Shown: positions 34,780-45,413, counted from the first letter of the stretch. The stretch is DNA of 64,000 nucleotides from Actinomycetota bacterium (GCA_018268465.1 JAFDWN010000048.1:1-64000); one strand, 5' to 3'. Translations and numbers: made by a program. The notes: a model not told the origin generated them from the sequence alone.

Positions 34780-35010
34780 GGACGTGCCCGGCGCCTCCGA
34801 GTAGCGGGCTACCTGCCGACCCCGGCCGAATCCGCGCACGTACACATCGAATCGTCGCGGCGACAACGGTTCCCGCCCTCGCCACCCCGCCGATGACGTC
34901 GCGCCGCCGCCAATCGGGTAGCGCCCTACGCTAGGCCGCGACCCCGCCGTGCGGCGACGATAATCGGGTGGGGCGTATCCAGGTTCGTGCCCCGCGATCG
35001 GGGGACGACG

Positions 35011-35529
35011 ATGGACGAATCTGCAGCGCGGACCGGCATTCCGAAAGAAGCATGGGCGGCCATCGGCGTCATCGGGGCCGCAGCGGTCACCGGCGCGGTG
35101 TCGCTTGTCGTCAATCTCGGTCATGCCGCAGGCGATACACCAGCCGCGCCGGCGCCGATGGCGGCCAGCGAGACGGCGGCGCCGCCGCCGAGCCCCGTCG
35201 CCGTGATCATGGGCAGCTGGCGCGGGGTCGCCGAGACCGGCGAGGGCCGCGCCCTCGACATCTCCCTGGACATCGACCGTGCATGCGAGGTCGGCGAACT
35301 CTGCGGAGCGATCGGGATTTCCACCGTGCCCTGCTACGGTCAGGTCTTCCTCGACGCCGACGAAGGCGGTGAGCTCGCGTTCCGGGTCGCCAACTTCGAC
35401 GATCGAAGCGACCGCACCTGTCAGGAGGGCGGCGGGGAATTGTTCAGGCTGCGGCCCGACGGGAAACTGGCCTACCGGACGACCTACGAGCCGACCGTCA
35501 CCGGTGTCCTGGAGAAGACCCGCCCGTGA
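35011..35529 (+). CDS. Membrane-anchored hypothetical protein
   Basis: About 172 residues: a short N-terminal cytoplasmic part, one membrane segment (WAAIGVIGAAAVTGAVSLVV), a Pro/Ala linker, and an extracytoplasmic domain with four Cys (in CEVGELC, PCYG, TCQE) that may form disulfides. ATG 35011 has GGGGGA upstream; GTG 34987 is the alternative. The fold resembles small lipocalin-like or beta-sandwich secreted domains of actinobacteria, but I cannot name it. Confidence 0.6.
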   Translation: MDESAARTGIPKEAWAAIGVIGAAAVTGAVSLVVNLGHAAGDTPAAPAPMAASETAAPPPSPVAVIMGSWRGVAETGEGRALDISLDIDRACEVGELCGAIGISTVPCYGQVFLDADEGGELAFRVANFDDRSDRTCQEGGGELFRLRPDGKLAYRTTYEPTVTGVLEKTRP

Positions 35530-35544
35530 CGCGGGCGCGGCACG

Positions 35545-35904
35545 CTACTCGCTCTGCTCCCGCGTCACGTCCTTGATCCACGTCAGTCCCTTCACGGCCT
35601 GGGGCCAGCCCAGGGTGGTCGCCGCCAGCAGTGCCACGTGTTCGAGTTCGGCGGCGGACAGCCCCTCGGCAAGGCCCCGGCGGCAGTGCGAATGGACGGC
35701 GCCGCGGGAGTTGGCACCGATGGCGATCGCCAGGTGGACGAGCCGTTTGGTGTGTCCGTCGAGCGGACCGGCCTCGCCGAGCGCGGTGCCCAGCTGCTGG
35801 AGTGCGGCCCACACATCAGGGTGATCCTCGGCGATCTGGCGAGGCACCCGCGGCAGCGCGACTGCGGGGTTCTCGGACAACTCGGTGGGCAACGCTCGTT
35901 CCAT
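35545..35904 (-). CDS. Carboxymuconolactone decarboxylase (AhpD-like) family protein
   Basis: A 119-residue CMD-fold protein. The helix GANSRGAVHSHCRRGLAEG carries a conserved His and a Cys, but the CxxC pair of AhpD is reduced to one Cys, so peroxidase-type chemistry is doubtful. Start is ATG 35904. It is followed, divergently, by nothing obvious, and lies 158 nt from the FdhF-like gene on the same strand, so it could be co-transcribed with it. Confidence 0.75.
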   Translation of the reverse strand: MERALPTELSENPAVALPRVPRQIAEDHPDVWAALQQLGTALGEAGPLDGHTKRLVHLAIAIGANSRGAVHSHCRRGLAEGLSAAELEHVALLAATTLGWPQAVKGLTWIKDVTREQSE

Positions 35905-36062
35905 CGGATACTCCCTCGTTGGTGGACGTGCAGTCCCATTCTCCGGTGTCGGGCGAGGCGGTACTGGCGAATGAGCCGTCCGGTGGCAGACAGGTTGCAC
36001 CGACAGTTCCGGCGCGGCGGGTGTCGCCGAAACACGTTGCCGCCGAACGGCTCAACCGATGT

Positions 36063-38396
36063 TCAGTCGACGGCGCGCAGACTCGTGGCGGCGCCGGCCA
36101 GCGCCTTGCGCTCGCTCACGGGTTCGAACCGCACGAACACCCCCTTGGACGTCGGCGTGTTGCTGACCTCGGCGACGCTGTCCAGCGGCACGAGCACGTT
36201 CGTCTCCGGATAGTACGACGCCGCGGACCCCCTGGATGCGGGATAGGAGACGATCCGGAAGCTCGGTGCGCGTCGCTCCACACCGTCCTCCCAGGTGCTC
36301 ACCAGATCGACCATCTGCTGATCGGCCAGACCCAGTTCCTCGATGTCCGCGGGGTTCATCAGGACGATGCGCCGCCCGTTCTTGATGCCGCGGTAGCGGT
36401 CGTTGCCGGTGTAGGGAATGGTGTTCCATTGGTCGTGCGAGCGCATTGTCTGCAGGACGAGGTGGCCTTCGGGCGCCTCGATCCGGTCGAACGTGTTGCG
36501 GGTGAACTCCGCCTTACCCGACGCCGTGGCGAACTGATACGCGTTGACGGGGTTGGGCAGCAGGAAGCCGCCCGGCACCCGCACCCGGGTGTTGAAGTCG
36601 GCGAATCCCGGCACGACGCGTGCGATCGCATCGCGGACGAGGTCGTAGTCGGCTTCGTACTCGTCCCAGGGGATCTGCGGGGTGTCGCCGAGTGTCTGCC
36701 GCGCGAGCCGGCATACGATCGCCACCTCGCTGAGCAGGTCGGGGGAGGCGGGTTTCAACCGGCCGTGCGACTGGTGGACGATGCTCATCGAATCCTCGAC
36801 CGTGACGAATTGTTCGCCCGCGGCCTGGATGTCGCGGTCGCTGCGGCCCAGGGTCGGCAGGATCAGCGCGGTATCGCCGCACACCGCGTGCGACAGGTTG
36901 AGTTTGGTCGAAACATGCGCGGTCAGGCGGCAGTTGCGCATGGCCCGCTCGGTGACCTCGCTGTCGGGCGTCGCGCGGACGAAGTTGCCCGCGAAGCCCA
37001 TGAAGAACTTGGCGCGCCCGTCGCGCATGGCCCGGATCGAGTCGACGGCGTCCAGTCCGTGCTTGGTCGGCGGAGTGAAGGCGAACTCACGTTCCAGCGA
37101 ATCCAGGAAGGACTGAGGCATCTTCTCCCAGATGCCCATCGTGCGATCGCCCTGCACGTTGCTGTGGCCACGGACCGGACAGACACCTGTTCCCGGGCGG
37201 CCCAGGTTGCCCCGCAGCATCAGGAAGTTCACGATCTCGCGGACCGTCGGGACGCCGTACTTCTGCTGGGTCACCCCCATCGCCCAGCACACGACGATCT
37301 TCTTGCTGACGAGCACGCGTTCCATCGCGCGTTCGATCTCCTCGGACGAAAGTCCCGTCGCCTCAAGGACATCGCGCCACGCGATCTGTCGGGCGTGCTC
37401 GGTGAATTCGGCGAACCCGGAGGTGTGGGCGTTGATGAAGTCGTGGTCGAGGACCGTGCCCGGCGCGGCGGCTTCGGCCTTGAGCAGCAGCGCGTTGAAG
37501 GCCTGGAACAGGGCGAGATCACCGCACGGCTTGACGAGCATGAACTGATCGGCGAGCGCGGTGCCGCGCCCGAGCACTCCGCTGACCTTCTGCGGGTTCT
37601 TGAAGCGCTTGAGCCCGGCCTCCGGCAGCGTGTTGACGGCGATGATGTGCCCGCCGTTGCGTTTGGTCCGCTCCAGCGCCGAGAGCATCCGGGGCATATT
37701 CGTGCCGGGGTTGATCCCCACGACGAAGACGAGATCGGCGTGCTCGAGGTCGTCGAGGCTGACGCTGCCCTTGCCGACGCCCAGCGTCTGGTTCAGCCCC
37801 GATCCGCTCGACTCGTGGCACATGTTGCTGCAGTCGGGCAGGTTGTTGGTGCCGTACGCCCTGGCGAACAGCTGCAGCAGGAACGCCGCCTCATTGCTGA
37901 GCCGGCCCGACGTGTAGAACAGCGCCTCGTCGGGGGAGTCCAGGCCGCGCAGTTCGGTGGCGAGCACCTCGAACGCCTCGTCCCAGCGGATCGGTTCGTA
38001 GTGGTCCGATCCCGGCCACTTGACCATCGGCTCGGTGAGCCGGCCCTGGTCGTTGAGCCAGGTGTCGGTCTTCGTCGCCAGGGCCGAGACCGAATGCTCG
38101 CGGAAGAACTCCCGGGTGATCCGCCGGGTGGTCGCTTCGTCGTTGATGTGCTTGGCGCCGTTCTCGCAGTATTCGTTGCGAGTGCGTTTACCGGGCTCGT
38201 GTTCGGGCCACGCGCATCCGGGGCAGTCGATCCCGTTGGCCTGGTTGATGTTCAGCAGGTTGATCGCGGTGCGGCGCAACGATGTCTGGTGCAGCGAGAA
38301 TTCCAGCGCATGCATGACCGCAGGTATGCCGGCGGCCCATTCCTTGGGTGGCGTGACCTCAAGGCGCTCGTCGCTGGGAACCTCGGGTGCGGTCAT
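36063..38396 (-). CDS. Molybdopterin oxidoreductase, FdhF/YdeP family
   Basis: About 777 residues of the FdhF/YdeP-type oxidoreductase alpha family. One Fe-S-like Cys set is seen at the start (GIDCPGCAWPE, then YCENG), followed by the molybdopterin domains (NMCHESSG, GINPGTNMPR, VCPVRGHSNVQGDRTMGI). The metal ligand region at CHES carries Cys, so it could act on formate or another small substrate. ATG 38396 has AAAGG upstream. It is minus strand, separate from the fds operon; YdeP-type proteins are known from acid-stress and formate contexts. Its exact role in the formate region is not shown. Confidence 0.8.
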   Translation of the reverse strand: MTAPEVPSDERLEVTPPKEWAAGIPAVMHALEFSLHQTSLRRTAINLLNINQANGIDCPGCAWPEHEPGKRTRNEYCENGAKHINDEATTRRITREFFREHSVSALATKTDTWLNDQGRLTEPMVKWPGSDHYEPIRWDEAFEVLATELRGLDSPDEALFYTSGRLSNEAAFLLQLFARAYGTNNLPDCSNMCHESSGSGLNQTLGVGKGSVSLDDLEHADLVFVVGINPGTNMPRMLSALERTKRNGGHIIAVNTLPEAGLKRFKNPQKVSGVLGRGTALADQFMLVKPCGDLALFQAFNALLLKAEAAAPGTVLDHDFINAHTSGFAEFTEHARQIAWRDVLEATGLSSEEIERAMERVLVSKKIVVCWAMGVTQQKYGVPTVREIVNFLMLRGNLGRPGTGVCPVRGHSNVQGDRTMGIWEKMPQSFLDSLEREFAFTPPTKHGLDAVDSIRAMRDGRAKFFMGFAGNFVRATPDSEVTERAMRNCRLTAHVSTKLNLSHAVCGDTALILPTLGRSDRDIQAAGEQFVTVEDSMSIVHQSHGRLKPASPDLLSEVAIVCRLARQTLGDTPQIPWDEYEADYDLVRDAIARVVPGFADFNTRVRVPGGFLLPNPVNAYQFATASGKAEFTRNTFDRIEAPEGHLVLQTMRSHDQWNTIPYTGNDRYRGIKNGRRIVLMNPADIEELGLADQQMVDLVSTWEDGVERRAPSFRIVSYPASRGSAASYYPETNVLVPLDSVAEVSNTPTSKGVFVRFEPVSERKALAGAATSLRAVD

Positions 38397-38673
38397 CGAA
38401 GCTGGCCTTTCTGCTTGTGCAGGCACATGGGCTATCGCCGCCGCCGGAGCGGTCGGCCTGTCCTGCGGTGTCGGCCTACCCATATACCCGGTATGCCAGG
38501 GGCTGTCACCTTCAATGTTCGCCCGTAACCTGGCAAAGAGTCCAACTGCCGTCGCTTACCGGCTGATAGATGAGAGTTATCACGCCTACGCGCGCCCGTC
38601 GCGAATACGGTCCGCCGCCGCCGTCGGTCGGGGCGTTTGCGGCGATGCCGGCGGGCCGCCCGGGGGTGACGAA

Positions 38674-38919
38674 TTACGAAGCAGCGTAGCCGTAGTACCC
38701 CGCGGCGATCGCGTCGACCCATGCGTGAACCGTTGCCGCAGTGCCGTGGACTTCGGTCTTGACGTGCATTTCGGGTGTGTAGTGGGTGCCCACGAAGCGG
38801 CCCAGTTCGACGTCGACACGCAACAGGGATCCGTCGGAGAGCCGGTGGTGGCCGGTGTGCATCGGGATCGCCCGATCGGTAGTGCCGACCGGTAATCCGG
38901 GAATCTGAATGTGTCGCAT
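38674..38919 (-). CDS. Small hypothetical protein in the palindrome regulon
   Basis: An 81-residue protein (MRHIQIPGLPVG...YYGYAAS), mostly soluble, with several His residues (MHTGHHRL, GTHYTPEMHVK). I know no family. The start ATG at 38919 is 29 nt from a 15-bp match to the shared operator at 38949-38963, so it is probably expressed with the oxalate/formate genes. Confidence 0.55.
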   Translation of the reverse strand: MRHIQIPGLPVGTTDRAIPMHTGHHRLSDGSLLRVDVELGRFVGTHYTPEMHVKTEVHGTAATVHAWVDAIAAGYYGYAAS

Positions 38920-38948
38920 CCTGATCACCACCTGCGGAGGTCCAGTAG

Positions 38949-38963
38949 TGAAGACAGTATACA
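38949..38963. promoter_or_regulatory. Shared palindrome, weak copy
   Basis: TGAAGACAGTATACA keeps the ACAGTAT half and the outer TG and CA; 12 of 15 positions agree with the consensus. It is in the promoter region of the 81-residue protein gene. Confidence 0.5.
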
Positions 38964-39174
38964 GAATCCAGGATGTGATGCAAGACACGTCGGCGGGTGT
39001 GGTAACGCCGCCTTTCCGGATCGGATTCTCCGGGTCTCGCGTGCGGGTCATGCGATGCGCCCAGGCGTGCACGACCCCGGTGCGGACGGGGAGGGTATGG
39101 CCGGCCGCGGACCGGGCGGCGTCTCCCCCGGATGGGGGATTACGGCCGCCAGGCGTTTACTCGCCGTGATCTAT

Positions 39175-39189
39175 CGCATACTGTATGCA
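39175..39189. promoter_or_regulatory. Shared palindrome, distal copy before the reductase-pyk operon
   Basis: CGCATACTGTATGCA, 14 of 15 matches. It lies 132 nt before the reductase-like gene. The 400-bp stretch from 38920 to 39320 otherwise holds only the other two operator copies and a TCCCCC/GGGGGA hairpin at 39124-39139; I see no gene in it. Confidence 0.7.
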
Positions 39190-39287
39190 CCGATGGGCTC
39201 GCCCAACCGCGGTCGCAATCCGGTGGGCCCCCGCTGTTCCGGCGCATGTCAGAGTGCCGGCGGCGAGGCTGAACAGCAGATCACCAG

Positions 39288-39303
39288 TGCATAACTGTAT
39301 GCC
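39288..39303. promoter_or_regulatory. Shared palindrome, proximal copy with one extra base
   Basis: TGCATAACTGTATGCC has both half-sites but one additional A between them. It ends 17 nt before the GTG start of the reductase-like gene. Confidence 0.55.
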
Positions 39304-39320
39304 CTTGGAAGGGAGTGACC

Positions 39321-40343
39321 GTGAAGATTGCAGTCGTCGGAGCCGGAGCGATCGGCGCCTACTGGGGCGCGGCATTGCAGCGCGGCGGTGCGGAGGTGCA
39401 CCTCATCGCGCGTAAGGCGCACCTGCAGGCAATGCGGGAGAACGGTGTCCGGGTGCTCAGCGACCGCGGCGATTTCACGGCCTACCCCCATGCCACGGAC
39501 AACCCCCATGACATCGGGCCCGTCGACTATGTCTTCCTCGGGCTCAAGGCCCACAGCTACCCGACGTGCGGACCGCTGGTGGAGCCGCTCCTGGGCGAGC
39601 ACACCGCGGTGCTCCCCGCCCAGAACGGCATTCCGTGGTGGTACTTCCACGAGCTGGACGGCCCGTACCGCGGTCACCGCATCGAGGCCGTCGACCCGGG
39701 CGGCGCCACCAGCGCCGTGCTGTCACCCGAGCGCGCGATCGGCTGCGTGGTGTATCCGGCCACGACCATCGAGGCGCCCGGGGTGATCCGTCATATCGAG
39801 GGCACCCGATTCTCGATCGGCGAACCGTCCGGCGAGATCTCCGCGCGGTGCACCGCCCTGAGCGAGGCCATGATCGCCGGCGGCCTCAAGGCGCCCGTGG
39901 AAGCCGATCTGCGCAAGGACATCTGGATCAAGCTGATGGGCAACGTCGCCTTCAACCCGCTCAGCGCCCTCACCCGCGCCACCATGGTCGAGATCTGCCA
40001 GAACCAGAACACCCGCCAGGTGGTCGTCCAGCTCATGGAAGAGACGCTGGACATCGCGGCCCGCGTCGGTTGCACCCCCGACATCTCCATCGAGAAGCGG
40101 CTGCGGGGCGCCGAGGGCGTGGGTCACCACAAGACCTCGATGCTGCAGGACCTGGAGGCCGGCAAGGAGCTCGAGCTCGGCCCCATCGTGACGGCGGTCG
40201 TCGAGATGGCCGACCTGACCGGCGCGCCCGCTCCTACCCTGCGGACCGTTCACGCCGCCACCGATCTGCTGTCGCGCACGGCGATCCCGGCCGCCGCGCC
40301 GGCCGCCACCCCCGAGCCGGCACCCGAGCCGGCGCTGCGCTGA
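39321..40343 (+). CDS. Ketopantoate reductase-like (PanE/ApbA) dehydrogenase
   Basis: About 340 residues. N-terminal NADPH-binding GAGAIGAYWG, then LGLKAHS and AQNGIPWWY, and a C-terminal helical domain with KLMGNVAFNPLSALT, as in PanE/ApbA-type 2-oxoacid reductases. GTG 39321 has GAAGGGAG 5 nt before it; GTG 39315 is the alternative. An Ala/Pro-rich tail (about 20 residues) ends it. It is 32 nt upstream of pyruvate kinase and carries two operator copies. Besides 2-dehydropantoate it could act on another 2-oxo acid, such as an intermediate of glyoxylate metabolism. Confidence 0.8.
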   Translation: MKIAVVGAGAIGAYWGAALQRGGAEVHLIARKAHLQAMRENGVRVLSDRGDFTAYPHATDNPHDIGPVDYVFLGLKAHSYPTCGPLVEPLLGEHTAVLPAQNGIPWWYFHELDGPYRGHRIEAVDPGGATSAVLSPERAIGCVVYPATTIEAPGVIRHIEGTRFSIGEPSGEISARCTALSEAMIAGGLKAPVEADLRKDIWIKLMGNVAFNPLSALTRATMVEICQNQNTRQVVVQLMEETLDIAARVGCTPDISIEKRLRGAEGVGHHKTSMLQDLEAGKELELGPIVTAVVEMADLTGAPAPTLRTVHAATDLLSRTAIPAAAPAATPEPAPEPALR

Positions 40344-40375
40344 ACGAGCGAGCTGTCAGAGCCGAAAGGGACACC

Positions 40376-41797
<1,422 letters not shown>

Positions 41798-41818
41798 CGA
41801 TCGTCGGGCGAAGAAGTG

Positions 41819-41849
41819 AGAAGGGGCCGGCGCTTCGCCGGCCCCTTCT
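41819..41849. terminator. Terminator between convergent pyk and PAS genes
   Basis: A perfect 14-bp inverted repeat (AGAAGGGGCCGGCG with CTT loop and its complement) lies between the two convergent genes and probably serves both. Confidence 0.8.
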
Positions 41850-41871
41850 GCGTTACCTACTTCTGGTTTGC

Positions 41872-42354
41872 CTACTTCGCCTCGCGTTCGAGTTCGGCCA
41901 GCCGGCTGCGCAACGCCATCTCTGCGCTGCGCCGCTCGCTCACCTCACGCATGATCGCCGAGATCCCGACGATCGTGCCGGAGTGATCGCGCAACAGCGC
42001 GACGCTGAACTCGATCGACAGGCGGTGGCCGTCGCGGTGCAGCGCGGGCACGCTGAGCAGTTTGTCCCCGTATTTGGTCGTTCCGGTGGCCATGGTGTGG
42101 TCATAGCCCTTCCAGTGTCTGGCGCGTTGTTTCTCCGGGATGATCAGGTCGAGATTCTGTCCCAGAGCGTCAGCCGCGGTGAATCCGAAGATCCGGGTCG
42201 CGCCGTCGTTCCACAGCCGGATGATGCCGTCGGGGTCGGACACCACGATGGCCTCGGGGGACTCCTTGACCACCGCGGCGGCAAGCCAATCCCCGGAGAC
42301 GCCGCCCGGGCTGTCGTTCGTCTCCACCGCGCTGTCGGTGTCAACCACTGCCAT
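41872..42354 (-). CDS. Single PAS-domain protein
   Basis: A 160-residue protein made almost entirely of one PAS domain (VVSDPDGIIRLWNDGATRIFGFTAADALGQ, then the DGHRLSIEFSVALLRD strands) with a short C-terminal helix rich in Arg and Glu that could form a coiled coil. There is no kinase, cyclase or DNA-binding domain. It may bind a flavin, haem or small ligand and signal through a partner. It is divergent from the LysR gene, with a weak operator copy between. Confidence 0.82.
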   Translation of the reverse strand: MAVVDTDSAVETNDSPGGVSGDWLAAAVVKESPEAIVVSDPDGIIRLWNDGATRIFGFTAADALGQNLDLIIPEKQRARHWKGYDHTMATGTTKYGDKLLSVPALHRDGHRLSIEFSVALLRDHSGTIVGISAIMREVSERRSAEMALRSRLAELEREAK

Positions 42355-42440
42355 GTTCGCTCCCTTCTGTGTGTCACATCACATCAGATGTCTCCACGTG
42401 ACTGGACATACACCCGGTGTGCGGCTAGCCTACGGGATAA

Positions 42441-42455
42441 CGAATACTGAATACA
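42441..42455. promoter_or_regulatory. Shared palindrome, degenerate copy
   Basis: CGAATACTGAATACA matches the consensus at 11 of 15 positions. It lies between the PAS gene and the LysR gene. Confidence 0.4.
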
Positions 42456-42513
42456 ATGTCCGGTAGACTGCTCGACAGGCCGGCAACGGTGCGGAAGGCG
42501 AGGAGGACGACTC

Positions 42514-43503
42514 ATGCTGCTGCGTCAGCTCGAGTATTTCGTCGCGGTCTCGCGGGAACGGCACTTCGCCCGCGCCGCCGAAACGTGCTACGTATCGCAG
42601 CCCGCGCTCTCCACGTCGATCGCCAAACTGGAACGCGAACTCAACGTCACGCTGATCAACCGCGGGCAGAACTTCGAAGGACTCACACCCGAGGGTGAGC
42701 GGCTGGTGGTGTGGGCCAAGCGGGTGCTCGCCGAGCACGACGCACTCAAGGCCGAGGCGGAAGCCATGCGGTCTGGAATCTCCGGGGTGCTGCGGCTGGG
42801 TACGGGGCCCACCGTGTCGACGACGACGGCGCTTCCCGTGGCCGCGTTCTGTGCGCTACACCCCCTGGCCCGGGTGAAAGTCTGTTCGCGGCTGTCGTCG
42901 ACCGAACTGCTGCGCCAGCTCCGCGACTTCGAATTGGACGCCGCCATTGCGCATTTCGGTCCCGACGACCAGTCGGGCCTGGAGGTGGTGCCGCTCTACG
43001 AGGAGCAGTACGTGCTGCTCGTCTCGGGCGAACAGCTCGTCCCCGCCGCGCGGACCATCACGTGGGCCGAGGCCGCTCAGCTTCCGCTGGCCTTGCTGAC
43101 GCCCGATATGCGATTCCGCCAGTTCATCGACAAGGCGTTCGCGAGCTCCGGGGCGGTTGCCATGCCTCAAGTGGAAACCGACTCCGTGGCTTCGCTTTAC
43201 GCACACGTCGCCACCGGAGCGTGGGCAAGCGTGGTGCCACACACCTGGCTGCGGGATATGCCGGTGGCCGGCGCGGCGCGTGCGATCCGCCTGGTGGAAC
43301 CCGACGCGAGGGCGCAGATCTCGATGGCCATCCACGCCGCGGGACCCGGATCGGTGGCCGCGCGGGCATTCCTCAACGTCGCGATGGCGACCGCGCTCGA
43401 CGAAGTCTTCGAACTGAAACGTCAAGACCCCGTGGGCAATCGGCCGGGGTCGGGGAAATCGGTTCCCGGCGGACAGGCAGTCGACGCAATGTCGATCGTG
43501 TGA
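42514..43503 (+). CDS. LysR-family transcriptional regulator
   Basis: A 329-residue LysR protein: N-terminal helix-turn-helix (LEYFVAVSRERHFARAAETCYVSQPALSTSIAKLERELNV) and a two-lobed substrate-binding domain from about residue 90. It sits directly upstream of oxc-frc in the same direction. A T-N11-A box at 43566-43582 in front of oxc is its likely target, so it is the probable oxalate-responsive activator of oxc-frc. The ligand could be oxalate, oxalyl-CoA or formyl-CoA; this is inference. Confidence 0.87.
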   Translation: MLLRQLEYFVAVSRERHFARAAETCYVSQPALSTSIAKLERELNVTLINRGQNFEGLTPEGERLVVWAKRVLAEHDALKAEAEAMRSGISGVLRLGTGPTVSTTTALPVAAFCALHPLARVKVCSRLSSTELLRQLRDFELDAAIAHFGPDDQSGLEVVPLYEEQYVLLVSGEQLVPAARTITWAEAAQLPLALLTPDMRFRQFIDKAFASSGAVAMPQVETDSVASLYAHVATGAWASVVPHTWLRDMPVAGAARAIRLVEPDARAQISMAIHAAGPGSVAARAFLNVAMATALDEVFELKRQDPVGNRPGSGKSVPGGQAVDAMSIV

Positions 43504-43565
43504 CCGCATGCGTGCGGCGGGCGCTCCGGTGACTCGAACTCACGCGAAAAGAGTTGGGACATAGT

Positions 43566-43582
43566 GATAAACGGCAGTTATC
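43566..43582. promoter_or_regulatory. Candidate LysR box before oxc
   Basis: GATAA-N7-TTATC contains the T-N11-A pattern typical of LysR-type boxes. It lies 98 nt before the oxc start, in the 176-bp gap after the LysR gene. No TGCATACNGTATGCA copy is present in this promoter. Confidence 0.6.
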
Positions 43583-43679
43583 GGGTCATTGGTGACAAGT
43601 CTTGGACGCACGTAGCCACGACCCGGAGAGTAAAGAAACAAGTTCAGGACAAGCGCTAACGCCAGGAAGGGCCCTCACC

Positions 43680-45413
43680 ATGACCATTGCTTCCATGCCG
43701 GACACGGAGGCGGGGCACGCCGAAGAGCCGCGTACCCTCACCGATGGCATCCATCTGGTCGTCGACGCACTGAAGCTCAACGATGTCCACACCATCTACG
43801 GTGTGGTCGGCATTCCGATCACCGACCTGGCCCGGGTGGCCCAGGGTTCGGGCATTCGCTACATCGGGTTCCGCCACGAGAGCGACGCGGCACACGCCGC
43901 CGCCGCCGCCGGATTCCTCACCAAGAAGCCGGGCATCTGCCTGACGGTATCGGCCCCCGGCTTCCTCAACGGTCTGGTCGGGCTGGCCAACGCCACCACC
44001 AACTGCTTCCCGATGATCCAGATCTCCGGGTCCAGCGAGCGTCACATCGTCGACCTGCAGCGCGGTGACTACGAAGAGATGGACCAGCTCGCCGCTGCCA
44101 AGCCGTTCTGCAAGGCGGCCTACCGCATCTCGCGTGCCGAGGACATCGGCCGCGGTATCGCCCGTGCGATCCGCACGGCGGTGTCCGGCCGTCCCGGCGG
44201 CGTGTACCTCGACATCCCGGCCGCCGTGCTCGGTGAGGTCGTCGACGCGGTCGAGTACGCCAAGACCCTGTGGAAGGTCGTCGACCCCGCACCCAAGCAG
44301 CTGCCCGACACCGAATCCGTCGATCGCGCTCTGGAACTGCTCGCCGGCGCCAAGCGCCCGCTGATCGTGCTCGGCAAGGGTGCCGCCTACGCGCAGGTCG
44401 ACGAGACCATCCGGGAGTTCGTCGAGTCCACCGGCCTGCCCTACGTGCCGATGTCGATGGCCAAGGGTCTGCTGCCCGACGACCATCCGCAGTCGGCCGC
44501 CACCGCTCGGTCGCTTGCGCTGAAGAAGGCCGACGTCGTCATGTTGATCGGCGCCCGCCTGAACTGGCTGCTCGGCCACGGCGACGCACCGCAGTGGAAT
44601 CCGGATGCCAAGTTCATCCAGGTCGACATCGCCGCCGCCGAGATGGACAGCAACCAGCCGATCGCGGCTCCGCTGGTCGGTGACATCGGCTCGGTGCTCG
44701 AGGCGCTCAACGAGCGTGCCAAGCCCGGCCAGATCACCGCCCCGGTGGAGTGGCGCGAAGAGCTCGCCGGACGCTCGGCCCAGAACATCGGCAAGATGGC
44801 GGGCCGCCTGGAGGCCGCGCAGACCGCGCACCCGATGAAGTTCCTCGGCGCACTGCAGGCCATCCGCGACGTCCTCAAGGACAACCCGCAGGCCTACGTG
44901 GTCAACGAGGGTGCCAACGCACTCGACCTGGCACGCAACACCATCCCCATGTCGGTGCCGCGGCACCGGTTGGACAGCGGTACGTGGGGCGTGATGGGCA
45001 TCGGCATGGGTTACGCGATCGCCACCGCCGTCGAGACCGGCGAGCCGGTCATCGCGATCGAGGGTGACAGCGCATTCGGCTTCAGCGGTATGGAGCTGGA
45101 GGCGGTCTGCCGCTACAACCTGCCGATCGTCACGGTGATCCTCAACAACAGCGGTGTGTACCGCGGTGACGACGCCTCGCCCAACGGCGATCCCGCGCCG
45201 ACCGCGCTGCGGGCCCGGCACGAGTACATGATCAAGGCCTTCGGCGGCAAGGGCTACCAGGCGACCACCCCGCAGGAGGTGGCCGAGGCCCTGCGCGAGG
45301 CACTGGCCTCCGGACGCCCCGCGCTGATCGACTGCGTGATCGACCCGTCCGACGGCACCGAGAGCGGCAACATCGCCCACCTCAACCCCAAGGGCATCAC
45401 CGTCCCTCACTGA
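43680..45413 (+). CDS. oxc: Oxalyl-CoA decarboxylase
   Basis: A 577-residue thiamine-diphosphate enzyme that converts oxalyl-CoA to formyl-CoA and CO2. The N-terminal Glu region (YGVVGIPITDLARVAQ, then FRHESDAAHAAAAAGFLT), the PYR domain SAPGFLNGL, and the C-terminal ThDP motif GDSAFGFSGMELE (about residue 462) with NNSG (about 488) are all seen, and the length matches oxalyl-CoA decarboxylases. ATG 43680 has AGGAAGG 9 nt upstream. It is followed 84 nt later by frc. Cytoplasmic. Confidence 0.95.
   Translation: MTIASMPDTEAGHAEEPRTLTDGIHLVVDALKLNDVHTIYGVVGIPITDLARVAQGSGIRYIGFRHESDAAHAAAAAGFLTKKPGICLTVSAPGFLNGLVGLANATTNCFPMIQISGSSERHIVDLQRGDYEEMDQLAAAKPFCKAAYRISRAEDIGRGIARAIRTAVSGRPGGVYLDIPAAVLGEVVDAVEYAKTLWKVVDPAPKQLPDTESVDRALELLAGAKRPLIVLGKGAAYAQVDETIREFVESTGLPYVPMSMAKGLLPDDHPQSAATARSLALKKADVVMLIGARLNWLLGHGDAPQWNPDAKFIQVDIAAAEMDSNQPIAAPLVGDIGSVLEALNERAKPGQITAPVEWREELAGRSAQNIGKMAGRLEAAQTAHPMKFLGALQAIRDVLKDNPQAYVVNEGANALDLARNTIPMSVPRHRLDSGTWGVMGIGMGYAIATAVETGEPVIAIEGDSAFGFSGMELEAVCRYNLPIVTVILNNSGVYRGDDASPNGDPAPTALRARHEYMIKAFGGKGYQATTPQEVAEALREALASGRPALIDCVIDPSDGTESGNIAHLNPKGITVPH

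Noticed and set aside
38481-38497. A palindrome-like CATATACCCGGTATGCC upstream of the FdhF-like gene that looks like the regulon operator.
   Set aside because: Three bases instead of one separate the ATAC and GTAT halves, so it does not fit the spacing of the other copies.
38461-39320. Possible CRISPR-like repetition among the operator copies.
   Set aside because: The copies are single 15-bp sites in separate promoters with no regular spacers; no CRISPR array or cas gene is seen in the window.
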